Shown: positions 1 through 6,377 of the stretch, piece after piece
How the letters are laid out: each line of letters opens with the position of its first letter
Numbering within the stretch: position 1 is the first letter of the stretch
NCBI GenBank assembly: GCA_028688175.1
Contig: JAQTYS010000126.1
Location: 1 to 7,668, forward strand
Source of the DNA: Methanothrix sp.
GTDB taxonomy: Archaea; Halobacteriota; Methanosarcinia; Methanotrichales; Methanotrichaceae
DNA length: 7,668 nt
Reading direction: 5' to 3'
Program-made: the position numbers and the translations under genes
The notes under the pieces: model-generated
Seen by the model: only the letters and a program-made list of their open reading frames with translations
The model's database searches: none
What the model was told of the DNA's origin: nothing

Positions 1-580
1 GAAATATTTCCAGCGCTCTGGCGAAGAAAGCACGCGCCTCAGCCGGCTCGCCCTGGGCTCTCGCCGTATTGCCAAGAGAATTCAATATAATTGCCACATC
101 GAGATGATCCGGCCCGGATAGCGACTCTATGATCTTTTGCGCTCGTTGATAATGAGCTCGAGCCTCGCCATAGCCTCCCAGATCACTGAGCAGATCACCT
201 AAAATAAATGCCCTCAATGCCACTTCCGGATGGATGGGGCCAAAAGAGGCTTCTGCAATCTCCAATGCCCTCTGGAAATGAAGATAGGCGTCTTTAATAT
301 TTCCCTGGGCTTTGAGCGCTCGCCCCAAATTGTTTAAGGTTATGCCTACGTGGGGATGCCATTGGCCATGTTCCGCTTCTTCCGTCTTTAGATCCTCCTC
401 ATAGTAAGTCCGGGCCAGGGTCAAATTTTCGCTTATCTCGTAAAACGGTCCCAGGCTTATTGCATTCCAGGGAGTCGGAGAATTGATTCTGCCGGACGTT
501 TGCTTTATCGTCTCTATTTTCGAAGAGTTCGATTCCTCCTTAACAAAGTAGATCCCTCATTTTCGTGTCACCATTTTCAT
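1..580 (-). CDS. TPR-repeat protein, partial at left edge, 5' end disrupted
   Basis: The minus strand is open from 556 to the window edge and reads as tandem 42-residue TPR units of the kinesin-light-chain type: an N-terminal unit (about 470-350), then units with LNNLGRALKAQG, LGDLLSDLGGYGEA and LNSLGNTARAQG cores, linked by FGPIHPEV- and SGPDHLDV-like turns. TPR arrays are helical protein-protein interaction scaffolds; the partner is unknown. The start is the oddity. An ATG at 580 lies about 25 bp after a TATA-like box, as expected for a leaderless gene, but codon 8 (557-559) is TGA in the same frame. Between that stop and the TPRs there is no in-frame ATG or GTG; the first TTG (424) falls inside the first repeat. 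A Shine-Dalgarno-like AAGGAGG (535-541) has no start codon after it. The gene is therefore probably a nonsense-mutated or decaying copy, unless the TGA is a sequencing error. The TPR identity is well supported; the N-terminus is not. Confidence 0.72.
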
Positions 581-603
581 ATTACGAGAGGAAACTCTTT
601 ATA

Positions 604-613
604 GATTTATATA
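604..613 (-). promoter_or_regulatory. Putative TATA box for the TPR gene
   Basis: The minus strand reads TATATAAATC here, a good archaeal box A. Its centre is about 25 bp before the ATG at 580, so a transcript would start almost on that codon. The upstream BRE is not clearly purine-rich, which lowers confidence. The motif is AT-rich enough to be matched in the other direction too, but no plus-strand gene follows. Confidence 0.4.
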
Positions 614-648
614 GAAGCAAAATTTGCCTTGCCTAGTCAAAATTAGAA

Positions 649-694
649 GGCCGGGGTCGGGAGTCGAACCCAATTCTCGCAGTCTGCAGCCGCG
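649..694 (-). pseudogene. tRNA-Cys(GCA) 3'-half fragment, possible integration (att) scar
   Basis: Read on the minus strand, the segment folds as the 3' half of a tRNA. The anticodon stem is CGCGG/CTGCG with loop CTGCAGA (anticodon GCA, Cys). It is followed by a 4-nt variable loop, T stem TTGGG/CCCGA with loop TTCGACT, and the 3' acceptor strand CCCCGGC, which matches the acceptor usual for archaeal tRNA-Cys. The 5' acceptor (GCCGGGG) and D arm are absent: the upstream 26 nt do not resemble them, and no complementary GCCGGGG occurs upstream on this strand in the window. The discriminator position is C, whereas tRNA-Cys normally has U73, so the piece is unlikely to be functional. Archaeal tyrosine integrases commonly use the anticodon-to-3'-end half of tRNA genes as att sites, which is exactly the part kept here. 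No integrase is in view. Identity as a Cys tRNA half is strong; att origin is inference. Confidence 0.7.
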
Positions 695-715
695 TAATTT
701 CCCGAAATTTCGCGG
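690..715. repeat. Inverted repeat abutting the tRNA half
   Basis: CCGCG (690-694) and AATTTC (696-701) pair with GAAATT (704-709) and CGCGG (711-715), giving a 26-bp near-perfect dyad with one T-T mismatch and a 2-nt centre. The left arm is also the 5' strand of the tRNA-Cys anticodon stem, so an RNA from the minus strand could fold either as this hairpin or as the anticodon arm. Confidence 0.6.
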
Positions 716-722
716 TGGAATC

Positions 723-759
723 ATCGTCCGCCACTGGTTTTGTCAGATGGCAGGACGAT
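723..759. repeat. Strong hairpin downstream of pspAA
   Basis: ATCGTCC+GCCA (723-733) pairs with TGGC (748-751) and GGACGAT (753-759): eleven base pairs with one bulged A (752) and a 14-nt loop. It lies 17 bp beyond the pspAA stop codon. There is no T-run after it on the minus strand, so it is not a classical intrinsic terminator. It may protect or delimit the 3' end of the pspA-pspAA transcript. Confidence 0.6.
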
Positions 760-776
760 ATTGCCACCATTGCTGT

Positions 777-1055
777 TCAGCCCTTGATGAGCCCTTCGTC
801 GCAGAACACCTTCCTTGCCTCCTCAAAGGAGAGATCGGATGGTGGAATGATGATATCCGAGGGAAGGATCTCCACAGGGTCAACCGGCTGTGCCAGTTCT
901 TTGATAGTGGATATCAATTTAGCCAGATCCTGGGCATACTCCGCTTTATTGCCCCTGGAGACATGATCTACAATCCTGTTGTCGATCTTGTTTATCCTGT
1001 CCACAAGATTGTCGTCCAGAAGAAATTGCCCGTCACCTAAAATCCTGATGATCAT
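777..1055 (-). CDS. pspAA: PspA-associated protein, PspAA domain
   Basis: This 92-aa protein is recognised as the PspAA family from its beginning MIIRILGDGQF, the mid-protein LAQPVDPVEILPSDIIIPP segment and the ending SFEEARKVFCDEGLIKG. Its full length is normal for the family. PspAA proteins are small partners of PspA in archaea and actinobacteria; their biochemical role is not settled, but they are expected to modulate PspA oligomers at the cytoplasmic membrane. The ATG overlaps the pspA stop codon as ATGA (1052-1055). A Shine-Dalgarno GGAGGAG (1064-1070) lies within the pspA 3' end, so the two are translationally coupled and co-transcribed. There is no signal peptide or membrane segment. 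After its TGA stop come two inverted repeats and the tRNA-Cys remnant. Confidence in identity is high. Confidence 0.88.
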   Translation of the reverse strand: MIIRILGDGQFLLDDNLVDRINKIDNRIVDHVSRGNKAEYAQDLAKLISTIKELAQPVDPVEILPSDIIIPPSDLSFEEARKVFCDEGLIKG

Positions 1056-1747
1056 TTCTTCATCTCCTCCTTCATTTTAGCCATCATATCATTGACACTG
1101 CTTTGCGCCTTTACTTTGGCCAATTCTCGGTCGAGATCATCCCCCCCGGAATAATCAGTTAGAGTTCCAGACTCGAGAAGCTCGTCTAATGCAGCCGAGC
1201 GAGCGCGCATGTTCTCTGTCTTCGCCTCTGCCCTCTGTACAGCCATGCCCACATCGGCCATCTCTTCGCTGATGCCTGTCACAGATTCGGTGATCTTTAC
1301 CTGTGCATCTGCTGCGGAATACTGAGCTTTAATGGTCTCCTTCTTGCTGCGGAAGGACTCTACCTTGGTAGCCAGGCGGCTCTCGGCGTCCATGAGCTTT
1401 TGCTGCTGCTCTTGCAGGTCGGCGATCTGCTGGTCCAAGGTTGCCGACTGTGCCTGGAGGGAAGCCTTATTCTCCAGAGCCCGGCGAGCCAGATCCTCGC
1501 GGCCTGCCTGCAATGCTTCCCTGGCCTGACCGTCCAGCTTGTCAAGGCTCATCTGCAGCTTGGCCTTTTGTAGATCAAGTCTCTTCTTGGAGGTTGCGAC
1601 CTCCGCTACGCCCCTTTTGACATTTTGCAGGAGCTGGAGCTGCTTTTCGTAGGACACGTCCAAGGTCTCCCTGGGGTCCTCGATCTTATCCATGATCTTA
1701 TTCATCTTTGCCTGCACAACAGTGCTCATACGATCTAAGAAACCCAT
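1052..1747 (-). CDS. pspA: PspA/IM30 (ESCRT-III-like) membrane-stress protein
   Basis: The product is 231 aa and belongs to the PspA/Vipp1/IM30 family: soluble, almost all-helical proteins that polymerise on damaged or stressed membranes and help keep the ion barrier. The start MGFLDRMSTVVQAKMNKIMDKIEDP is the conserved amphipathic helix 0/1 region. Residues of roughly 40-165 are charged, Q-, K- and E-rich heptads with no proline, the long coiled-coil hairpin. The end is a glycine-rich linker (YSGGDDLD) and a short basic C-terminal helix. A TTG 33 nt upstream would add 11 residues, but the ATG at 1747 is preferred because AGGAGAG (1754-1760) lies six bases before it and homologues begin at MG. 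A TATA box and a perfect dyad lie upstream. pspAA follows with a 4-bp overlap. Family assignment is firm; the stress signal sensed in this organism is unknown. Confidence 0.92.
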   Translation of the reverse strand: MGFLDRMSTVVQAKMNKIMDKIEDPRETLDVSYEKQLQLLQNVKRGVAEVATSKKRLDLQKAKLQMSLDKLDGQAREALQAGREDLARRALENKASLQAQSATLDQQIADLQEQQQKLMDAESRLATKVESFRSKKETIKAQYSAADAQVKITESVTGISEEMADVGMAVQRAEAKTENMRARSAALDELLESGTLTDYSGGDDLDRELAKVKAQSSVNDMMAKMKEEMKK

Positions 1748-1753
1748 ATCATA

Positions 1754-1760
1754 CTCTCCT
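1754..1760 (-). promoter_or_regulatory. pspA ribosome binding site that fixes the start
   Basis: AGGAGAG on the minus strand, six bases before the ATG at 1747. It selects this ATG over the upstream TTG at 1780, which has no such site. Confidence 0.75.
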
Positions 1761-1774
1761 GTAAGTTCGATAAT

Positions 1775-1787
1775 ATGCAATTTGCAT
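1775..1787. promoter_or_regulatory. Perfect 13-bp dyad at the pspA transcription start, possible operator
   Basis: ATGCAA-T-TTGCAT is a perfect inverted repeat around one central base. It lies directly downstream of the position (about 1788) where transcription should begin from the TATA box at 1808-1818, and in the leader before the pspA start. Placement across the start site is typical of an archaeal repressor site; a repressor is inferred, not seen. Confidence 0.45.
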
Positions 1788-1807
1788 CATGAAAGAATGT
1801 CTCCAAA

Positions 1808-1818
1808 CTATTTATAAT
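1808..1818 (-). promoter_or_regulatory. pspA TATA box
   Basis: The minus strand reads ATTATAAATAG, close to the archaeal box A consensus. It predicts a start near 1788 and a leader of about 40 nt that contains the dyad and the Shine-Dalgarno site. It lies in the 86-bp gap after the SWIM gene, so pspA probably has its own promoter in addition to any read-through. Confidence 0.55.
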
Positions 1819-1854
1819 CTGCTCGGAGATATTGCGTAACATGGTTCATTATCA

Positions 1855-1866
1855 CTCAAAAATATA
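1855..1866 (-). terminator. Possible T-rich terminator after the SWIM gene
   Basis: Immediately after the TAA of the SWIM gene the minus strand reads TATATTTTTGAG, including five consecutive T. Archaeal RNA polymerase terminates at short T-tracts without a strong hairpin, so partial termination here is plausible. Confidence 0.35.
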
Positions 1867-2766
1867 TTACTCATTATCTTCGCTTCCTCGCTCTGCCCTA
1901 TGAAGTGCTGCCTTGCCTGCTATTTCATATGCTTGTTTTAACAGGGCCGCCAAATTATCCCGGCCAATTGAGAATGGAGCATCTCCAAGTATTTTTAGGA
2001 TGGCGCTCTCCACCATCGGACTCCGGGGATTGATCTCCAGCAAATCAAGCTCGCTTCCCTTTTGCCAGAAGCAATCCAGGCATTCTTCCAGAGGTCTGAC
2101 CTTATCCTCGACAGGAGAAACGGAAATAGGAACAGGGCTAGATGGAGACTTGGATTCTCCTTCGGCCTGAGAAGAGCGGAAACTGCGCAGCGCCTCGACG
2201 ATCTCCTCTTGGGACTTGCCTCGCAGCTTGAAGATGAGAAAAGGATCACGATCGAATTGTTCCGCCAGGAGGTAATAGACCGCAGCTATGTGCTTGCAGG
2301 GGTTGGACCAATCGGGGCAGGAGCAATCCGTTTCCAGATCCGCTCCCTTCCTGGGAAATAGAGATATGCCGCAATCAGAAAATGCTTCTTCGATTGTTTG
2401 CGGCATCTCGCCGGAGAGCAGACGGGCTGAGAATACCGCTTTAGAGGCCATGGCAGCTATGGCTCTCTCCCATTCTTCGGAGGATAGAGGCAGCAGTTTT
2501 ATCGATACATCATAGGGCTTTGCAAATGAGCCCTGCACTTGAGCCCTCACAATTCCGGGTTTAATATCGATGGAGATGACCTGGCCTTTTCGGGCATAGC
2601 TTCTGCCGCGCGTCAGCCTGGCCCCCAGATTGAAGGACTCGAGAACGCCTACAAAGCGTTTTGACCACCAGGTCTCTCCGATAGAGCCACGCTTGCTCTT
2701 GGCCTTCAGGCCATTCTTGACCTCTTTTGGCGAAGTCTTTTCGTAGTACATCCAATAAGGGCTCAT
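1867..2766 (-). CDS. SWIM zinc-finger protein, partner of the SNF2 helicase
   Basis: This 299-aa protein carries a textbook SWIM zinc finger, C148-x-C150-x6-C157-x-H159, within DCSCPDWSNPCKHIAAVYY, followed by the conserved FLIFKLRGKS segment. The N-terminal third (WWSKRFVGVLESFNLGARLTRGR then KGQVISIDI) is the conserved beta-rich region of stand-alone prokaryotic SWIM proteins. Residues of about 210-235 are a serine/proline-rich linker, and the C-terminal part is helical. SWIM fingers bind DNA or proteins. The start ATG overlaps the SNF2 stop as ATGA (2763-2766), so translation is coupled and a physical partnership with the helicase is likely. No strong Shine-Dalgarno is present, only a GAGG about 12 bases upstream, consistent with re-initiation. 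Prokaryotic SNF2-SWIM pairs recur widely; proposed roles in repair or in remodelling protein-DNA complexes are unproven. Confidence 0.9.
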   Translation of the reverse strand: MSPYWMYYEKTSPKEVKNGLKAKSKRGSIGETWWSKRFVGVLESFNLGARLTRGRSYARKGQVISIDIKPGIVRAQVQGSFAKPYDVSIKLLPLSSEEWERAIAAMASKAVFSARLLSGEMPQTIEEAFSDCGISLFPRKGADLETDCSCPDWSNPCKHIAAVYYLLAEQFDRDPFLIFKLRGKSQEEIVEALRSFRSSQAEGESKSPSSPVPISVSPVEDKVRPLEECLDCFWQKGSELDLLEINPRSPMVESAILKILGDAPFSIGRDNLAALLKQAYEIAGKAALHRAERGSEDNE

Positions 2767-5700
2767 TTATCATCATCCTCACTACTTACGGCATCCCGCC
2801 GCAAGGAGAGCATATCTCTCAGCGCCTCATTGGAAAGCTCAGTCAGCCAGGACTCACCGGTCCCTATTACCGATTCCGCCAGGGCCTTCTTCTGCTCTAT
2901 CATTTTATCTATTCTTTCTTCCAGAGTGCCCAGACACACGAACTTGTGGACAAAGACACTCTTCTTCTGGCCGATACGAAAGGCGCGATCGGTAGCCTGA
3001 TTTTCCACGGCTGGATTCCACCATCGATCAAAGTGAAATACGTGGCTCGCTGCGGTCAAATTGAGGCCGGAGCCGCCTGCCTTTAAAGAGAGTATGAATA
3101 TGGGCGATCCCCCCGCCTGGAACCTGGAAACCATATCATCCCTCTGCTTTCGGGAGGTCCCTCCGTGCAAGAACAGGGCCTCGACTCCCAGCTTCTCCTG
3201 AAGATGGTGTCTGAGCATAGCCCCCATTGCGGCATATTGGGTGAAGATCAAGGCACTATCACCTCCAGCTAAAACCTCATAAAGCATCTCCTCCAGACGG
3301 GAGAGCTTTCCGGAACGGCCCGCCAGAAGGCTTCCATCCTGCAAGAAGAGGGCAGGATGATTGCAGATCTGCTTAAGCTTGGTTAGAGCGGCCAGGATCT
3401 GACCTCTGCGCTCCATGCCTTCCAGCGATTCTATGCGGCTGAGCATCTCTTCGACAACTGCCGCATAAAGCGATGCCTGCTCAGCGGTTAGGTTGTAGTT
3501 GACCCGCATCTCCATCTTTTCGGGCAGATCCTGGATAATGGTTGAATCGGTCTTGAGCCGCCGCAGGACAAAAGGTGAAATTATGGTGCGCAGGACCTCA
3601 GAGCTGCTCTTGTTCTTGTATTTTTCAATGGGAAGAGAGAAATTCTGGCGGAAGGACTGAAAGGACCCCAGGTAGCCGGGATTGAGAAAGTCCATGATGG
3701 ACCATAGCTCGGAGAGCCTGTTCTCGACAGGGGTTCCGGTGAGGGCAATCTTCTGGCCTGACGAGAGCCGTTTTATGGACTGGGTCTGCCGGGCGTTCTG
3801 GTTCTTTATATTCTGGGCCTCATCCAGTATCACATGACTCCAGGTGATGGCTGAAAGATCTTCCTCATCCCTCGGAGCGAGTGCATAGGTGGTGATGATC
3901 ACGTCTTTCTCCTCTGCCTCCTGCAGGAAACCAGGACCTGTGCGCCTATTTTGGCCGTGATGCACCAGTACCCGCAGGCTGGGGGCAAAACGCTCCAGCT
4001 CTTTTTGCCAGTTGCCGGCCACAGACATGGGGCAAATGAGAAGAGCCGGTGGGAGGCGGACAATGGAAGAATCCTTTTTATCCGGTTCAGCCCCTCGTTC
4101 ACGCAGGAGAAAAGCTATCAGCTCCACAGTCTTTCCCAGACCCATATCGTCTGCCAGACAGGCTCCCAGGCCTATGCGTTGCAGATATTCCAGCCAAGAG
4201 ACGCCCCGCAGCTGGTAAGGGCGAAGTGTCCCCAGAAATTCACGGGGAGGCTGAATCTCCTCCAGACTGCCGGGATTGGCTAGAGAATTAAGAATTTGCT
4301 CAATCTGACCCTCTGCCTGAACTTCGAGAATGGGTAGGGTTGAATCAACATCCGAAAGCTTTTGGCCGGAAAGAGCATTGCCCAGGCGTAACGATTCAGC
4401 CAGTGTCATCTCCCTTTCTTGGTTCTTCTGGAAGAATGCAATGGCGGCTTCGATCTCAGTGGGGCGAAGCTCCATCCACTCGCCTCTTATCTGGATGAGT
4501 GGGATCTTGAGGCGGGAAAGCTCGGCGAACTCGGCCTTCGTGAGTATGTTGCCACCCAGGGAGAGTTGCCAGTCGTAACTTACCAGGGAGTCAAGCCCGA
4601 AGAAGGCCGACCCGATTTTGCCTTCCTGTTTAACCGGACCTTTGAGCTGCAGTTTTAAGCCCAGGCGAGAGCCGGGCTTCTCCCACCAGGAGGGCAGCAA
4701 CACCCCGAAACCATTCTGTTTCAGGAGTGGAGCCGCCTCCCGCAAAAAGGAATAGGCTTCTTGTGTATGCATCTCCAGGCAGGTGGGGCGGGCGCTTTCC
4801 AGGCACTTTTCCATCAGAGGAACAATCCTGGATGCTTTGCCAAGGTCGGCCAGGAGCCGCTCTTGGGGATTTTTAAGCCGTTTCTTGAGGAAGGTGAGGG
4901 CATGAGATTTGGTCTGCCATACCTCTTTTGCTGGCACGAGTAGGCTTCTGTCATCATTGGCCTGGAGGAAGAAGGCAAGAGACCAGGCGGCTTTTTCACT
5001 GTCAGGGGCTTCCAGGCGAAAGCAGGTACGAAACGGAATATCCTCAATTTTTGGATGGATTTGTGAGACCCAGGAATCCATCTTTGAAGAAAAAACGGCC
5101 AGCTCCGGTGCTGTTGCAGACAGGTCAGTCTCCTGGCCGGTGAGGGCGGAGAGGAATTGAATCGGCAGAGGTACGATCTTGGGCCTGCGGCCTCGCTTTG
5201 CAGGTAGTAGGTTAACCCCCTCCAGGCCACTGTGCACAATTGCGTTCACAGCGCTATTCACAAAGCAATGGACCAGCTCCGTGGAGGTGGCCTGCGAAGG
5301 ATGCGACAGGCTAAGACAGCTGGGCGGCAAGGAACGGATGAAGATATTGAGGCGCTCTTGATCCGGCTCATCGATCACCGCTTTCCAGATGGCTCTGCTT
5401 TTCCCGATGCCGGGCAGAAATTGCTCACGGGCTACAAGCTCCAGAGAAAAGAGGGCTAGCTGTGACCAGAAGCGCAGGGAATCAGCATAAGCTGCACCCA
5501 GGGGTGGATTAGGGGGAAGATCCAGGAGAAGATCGAGGGCAAAGCGGATCTCCTGGCCCAGAGCCGGGACGGAATAGCTGCCCAGTTGTGATGGTTTTTC
5601 AGATTGGTAGTCTTCCCGCAAAAGCCAGGGGGAAGGAAATGGTCCGGAATTAATTGCAGGAAGGCGAAGAGACAACGTTTCCACCCGAACGCATTCGCCG

Positions 5701-5885
5701 CTCCAGGAGAAGGAGTGCATGAGAAGGTCTTTCAGCTCATGGCTGGGAGTAGCAAACGGATGAGGTTGCGGTGGGTGATGCTTCTTGCGATTGCCTGGCT
5801 TGTCGACAGAGGATATGGGTAGATCTGAGGATTCGGCCCAGATATAGAGAGTTTCCCTGTCCCAAAGGGAGTGTAAGACTTGCAT
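2763..5885 (-). CDS. SNF2-family helicase/translocase (DEAD/DEAH-box superfamily 2)
   Basis: The 1040-aa product is a Swi2/Snf2 ATPase that would use ATP hydrolysis to translocate on double-stranded DNA and displace or remodel bound proteins. The N-terminal half is divergent. Around 385-510 it has the SNF2-associated domain (DUF3670, PF12419), with GFGVLLPSWW (W400-W401) and IRGEWMEL. The RecA-1 lobe begins at LRPYQLRGVSWL, has Walker A DDMGLGKT with K585, motif Ia LLICPMSV, Walker B DEAQ at 688-691 and motif III LTGTPVENRLSELWSIMDFL. The RecA-2 lobe contains HGGTSRKQRD, LKAGGSGLNLTAA and motif VI QATDRAFRIGQ at 963-973. All catalytic motifs are intact and length is normal for archaeal/bacterial members. 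The start at 5885 is supported by a family-typical opening (VLHSLWDRETLYIWAES) and a TATA box about 25 bp upstream, which suggests a leaderless mRNA. A dyad covers the start codon. The SWIM gene follows, overlapping by 4 bp. Confidence 0.95.
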   Translation of the reverse strand: MQVLHSLWDRETLYIWAESSDLPISSVDKPGNRKKHHPPQPHPFATPSHELKDLLMHSFSWSGECVRVETLSLRLPAINSGPFPSPWLLREDYQSEKPSQLGSYSVPALGQEIRFALDLLLDLPPNPPLGAAYADSLRFWSQLALFSLELVAREQFLPGIGKSRAIWKAVIDEPDQERLNIFIRSLPPSCLSLSHPSQATSTELVHCFVNSAVNAIVHSGLEGVNLLPAKRGRRPKIVPLPIQFLSALTGQETDLSATAPELAVFSSKMDSWVSQIHPKIEDIPFRTCFRLEAPDSEKAAWSLAFFLQANDDRSLLVPAKEVWQTKSHALTFLKKRLKNPQERLLADLGKASRIVPLMEKCLESARPTCLEMHTQEAYSFLREAAPLLKQNGFGVLLPSWWEKPGSRLGLKLQLKGPVKQEGKIGSAFFGLDSLVSYDWQLSLGGNILTKAEFAELSRLKIPLIQIRGEWMELRPTEIEAAIAFFQKNQEREMTLAESLRLGNALSGQKLSDVDSTLPILEVQAEGQIEQILNSLANPGSLEEIQPPREFLGTLRPYQLRGVSWLEYLQRIGLGACLADDMGLGKTVELIAFLLRERGAEPDKKDSSIVRLPPALLICPMSVAGNWQKELERFAPSLRVLVHHGQNRRTGPGFLQEAEEKDVIITTYALAPRDEEDLSAITWSHVILDEAQNIKNQNARQTQSIKRLSSGQKIALTGTPVENRLSELWSIMDFLNPGYLGSFQSFRQNFSLPIEKYKNKSSSEVLRTIISPFVLRRLKTDSTIIQDLPEKMEMRVNYNLTAEQASLYAAVVEEMLSRIESLEGMERRGQILAALTKLKQICNHPALFLQDGSLLAGRSGKLSRLEEMLYEVLAGGDSALIFTQYAAMGAMLRHHLQEKLGVEALFLHGGTSRKQRDDMVSRFQAGGSPIFILSLKAGGSGLNLTAASHVFHFDRWWNPAVENQATDRAFRIGQKKSVFVHKFVCLGTLEERIDKMIEQKKALAESVIGTGESWLTELSNEALRDMLSLRRDAVSSEDDDK

Positions 5886-5898
5886 GGATTCGATCCAT
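5884..5898. promoter_or_regulatory. Dyad covering the SNF2 start codon, possible operator
   Basis: ATGGAT-TCG-ATCCAT is a perfect 6+3+6 inverted repeat. It sits between the SNF2 TATA box and start codon and overlaps the codon itself. A protein bound here would block initiation; this is inferred from position alone. Confidence 0.4.
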
Positions 5899-5904
5899 TG
5901 GAAG

Positions 5905-5914
5905 CGATATAATC
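5905..5914 (-). promoter_or_regulatory. SNF2 TATA box
   Basis: The minus strand reads GATTATATCG. Its centre is about 24 bp before the ATG at 5885, so the transcript would begin on or next to the start codon. No Shine-Dalgarno precedes the ATG, which agrees with leaderless initiation. Confidence 0.45.
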
Positions 5915-5965
5915 AGATCAATACTGGCATTAGTATCTATATTTTTCTCATCAGGCGAAAAGCGG

Positions 5966-6343
5966 TTATGCATCATCCTTCCCAGTTTCAGGGTCCTCAA
6001 TTATTTTCCGGCATCTGAAGCTGAATGTATCGCCATTTTCGTGGACCATCGTAAAGAGGAATGTGTCGCCAGATTCAAGGCCAAAAGTGCCAAAACCGGT
6101 TACCAGATCCGCTTCATCCCAGCCTTCAAAAGAGAAGATCAGCTTCAGGCTTTCGTTATCCCTCTCGAATCGGCCATCGATGTAGCCCTCCTGGGAGCCA
6201 AACTGATAGCTTCCTGTCACTACGTTTTTTTCATTAACCTGTATCAGAAGATATGAGTCATCAGATCGGCTGAGATCATCTTCGACCATATTCATAGCCT
6301 TCATTAATTTCCATTTGCCTGCAAATTCGCTTTCTGTAACCAT
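5966..6343 (-). CDS. Hypothetical 125-aa beta-rich protein
   Basis: I do not recognise the family. The product starts MVTESEFAGKWKLMKAMN and is acidic. It is built of short alternating strands and turns: LLIQV, VTGSYQFGSQEGYIDGRFE, LKLIFSFEGWDE, VTGFGTFGLESGDTFLFTMV, DTFSFRCRKI. The GxW opening and repeated G-x-aromatic hairpins suggest a small beta-barrel of lipocalin- or avidin-like topology, possibly binding a ligand; this is only a fold guess. There is no signal peptide or membrane segment, so it is probably cytoplasmic. The start at 6343 is chosen because GGAGG (6351-6355) lies seven bases upstream; ATG 6376 and TTG 6379 would add 11-12 residues (MFSDNSHGGPG) without a site. Its stop lies 80 bp before the SNF2 start, so joint transcription is possible, but SNF2 has its own TATA box. 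Confidence 0.7.
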   Translation of the reverse strand: MVTESEFAGKWKLMKAMNMVEDDLSRSDDSYLLIQVNEKNVVTGSYQFGSQEGYIDGRFERDNESLKLIFSFEGWDEADLVTGFGTFGLESGDTFLFTMVHENGDTFSFRCRKIIEDPETGKDDA

Positions 6344-6350
6344 CCCGGGG

Positions 6351-6355
6351 CCTCC
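6351..6355 (-). promoter_or_regulatory. Ribosome binding site that fixes the start at 6343
   Basis: GGAGG on the minus strand, seven bases before the ATG at 6343. The longer alternative starts at 6376 and 6379 have no comparable site. Confidence 0.6.
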
Positions 6356-6377
6356 ATGAGAATTGTCAGAGAACATC

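Noticed and set aside
557..559. TGA as selenocysteine or other recoded codon
   Set aside because: No selenocysteine-insertion-like structure was recognised and a cysteine-type active site has no place in a TPR N-terminus; mutation or error is simpler.
649..694. A functional intron-containing or trans-split tRNA
   Set aside because: No 5' half with GCCGGGG and a D arm is found upstream on the strand, no bulge-helix-bulge at the usual 37/38 junction is visible, and U73 is replaced by C. Not fully excluded without the rest of the genome.
624..1040. 138-aa plus-strand open frame
   Set aside because: It is antisense to the tRNA-Cys half and to pspAA, a recognised family member, and has no recognisable features.
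1748..1780. N-terminal extension of PspA from TTG 1780
   Set aside because: The family starts at MG(F/L)xDR, and the Shine-Dalgarno site is placed for the ATG at 1747; the extension also crosses the dyad at the transcription start.
2763..5885. Several 60-140-aa open frames on both strands inside the SNF2 gene
   Set aside because: They are shadows of a long, motif-complete coding sequence and have no independent support.
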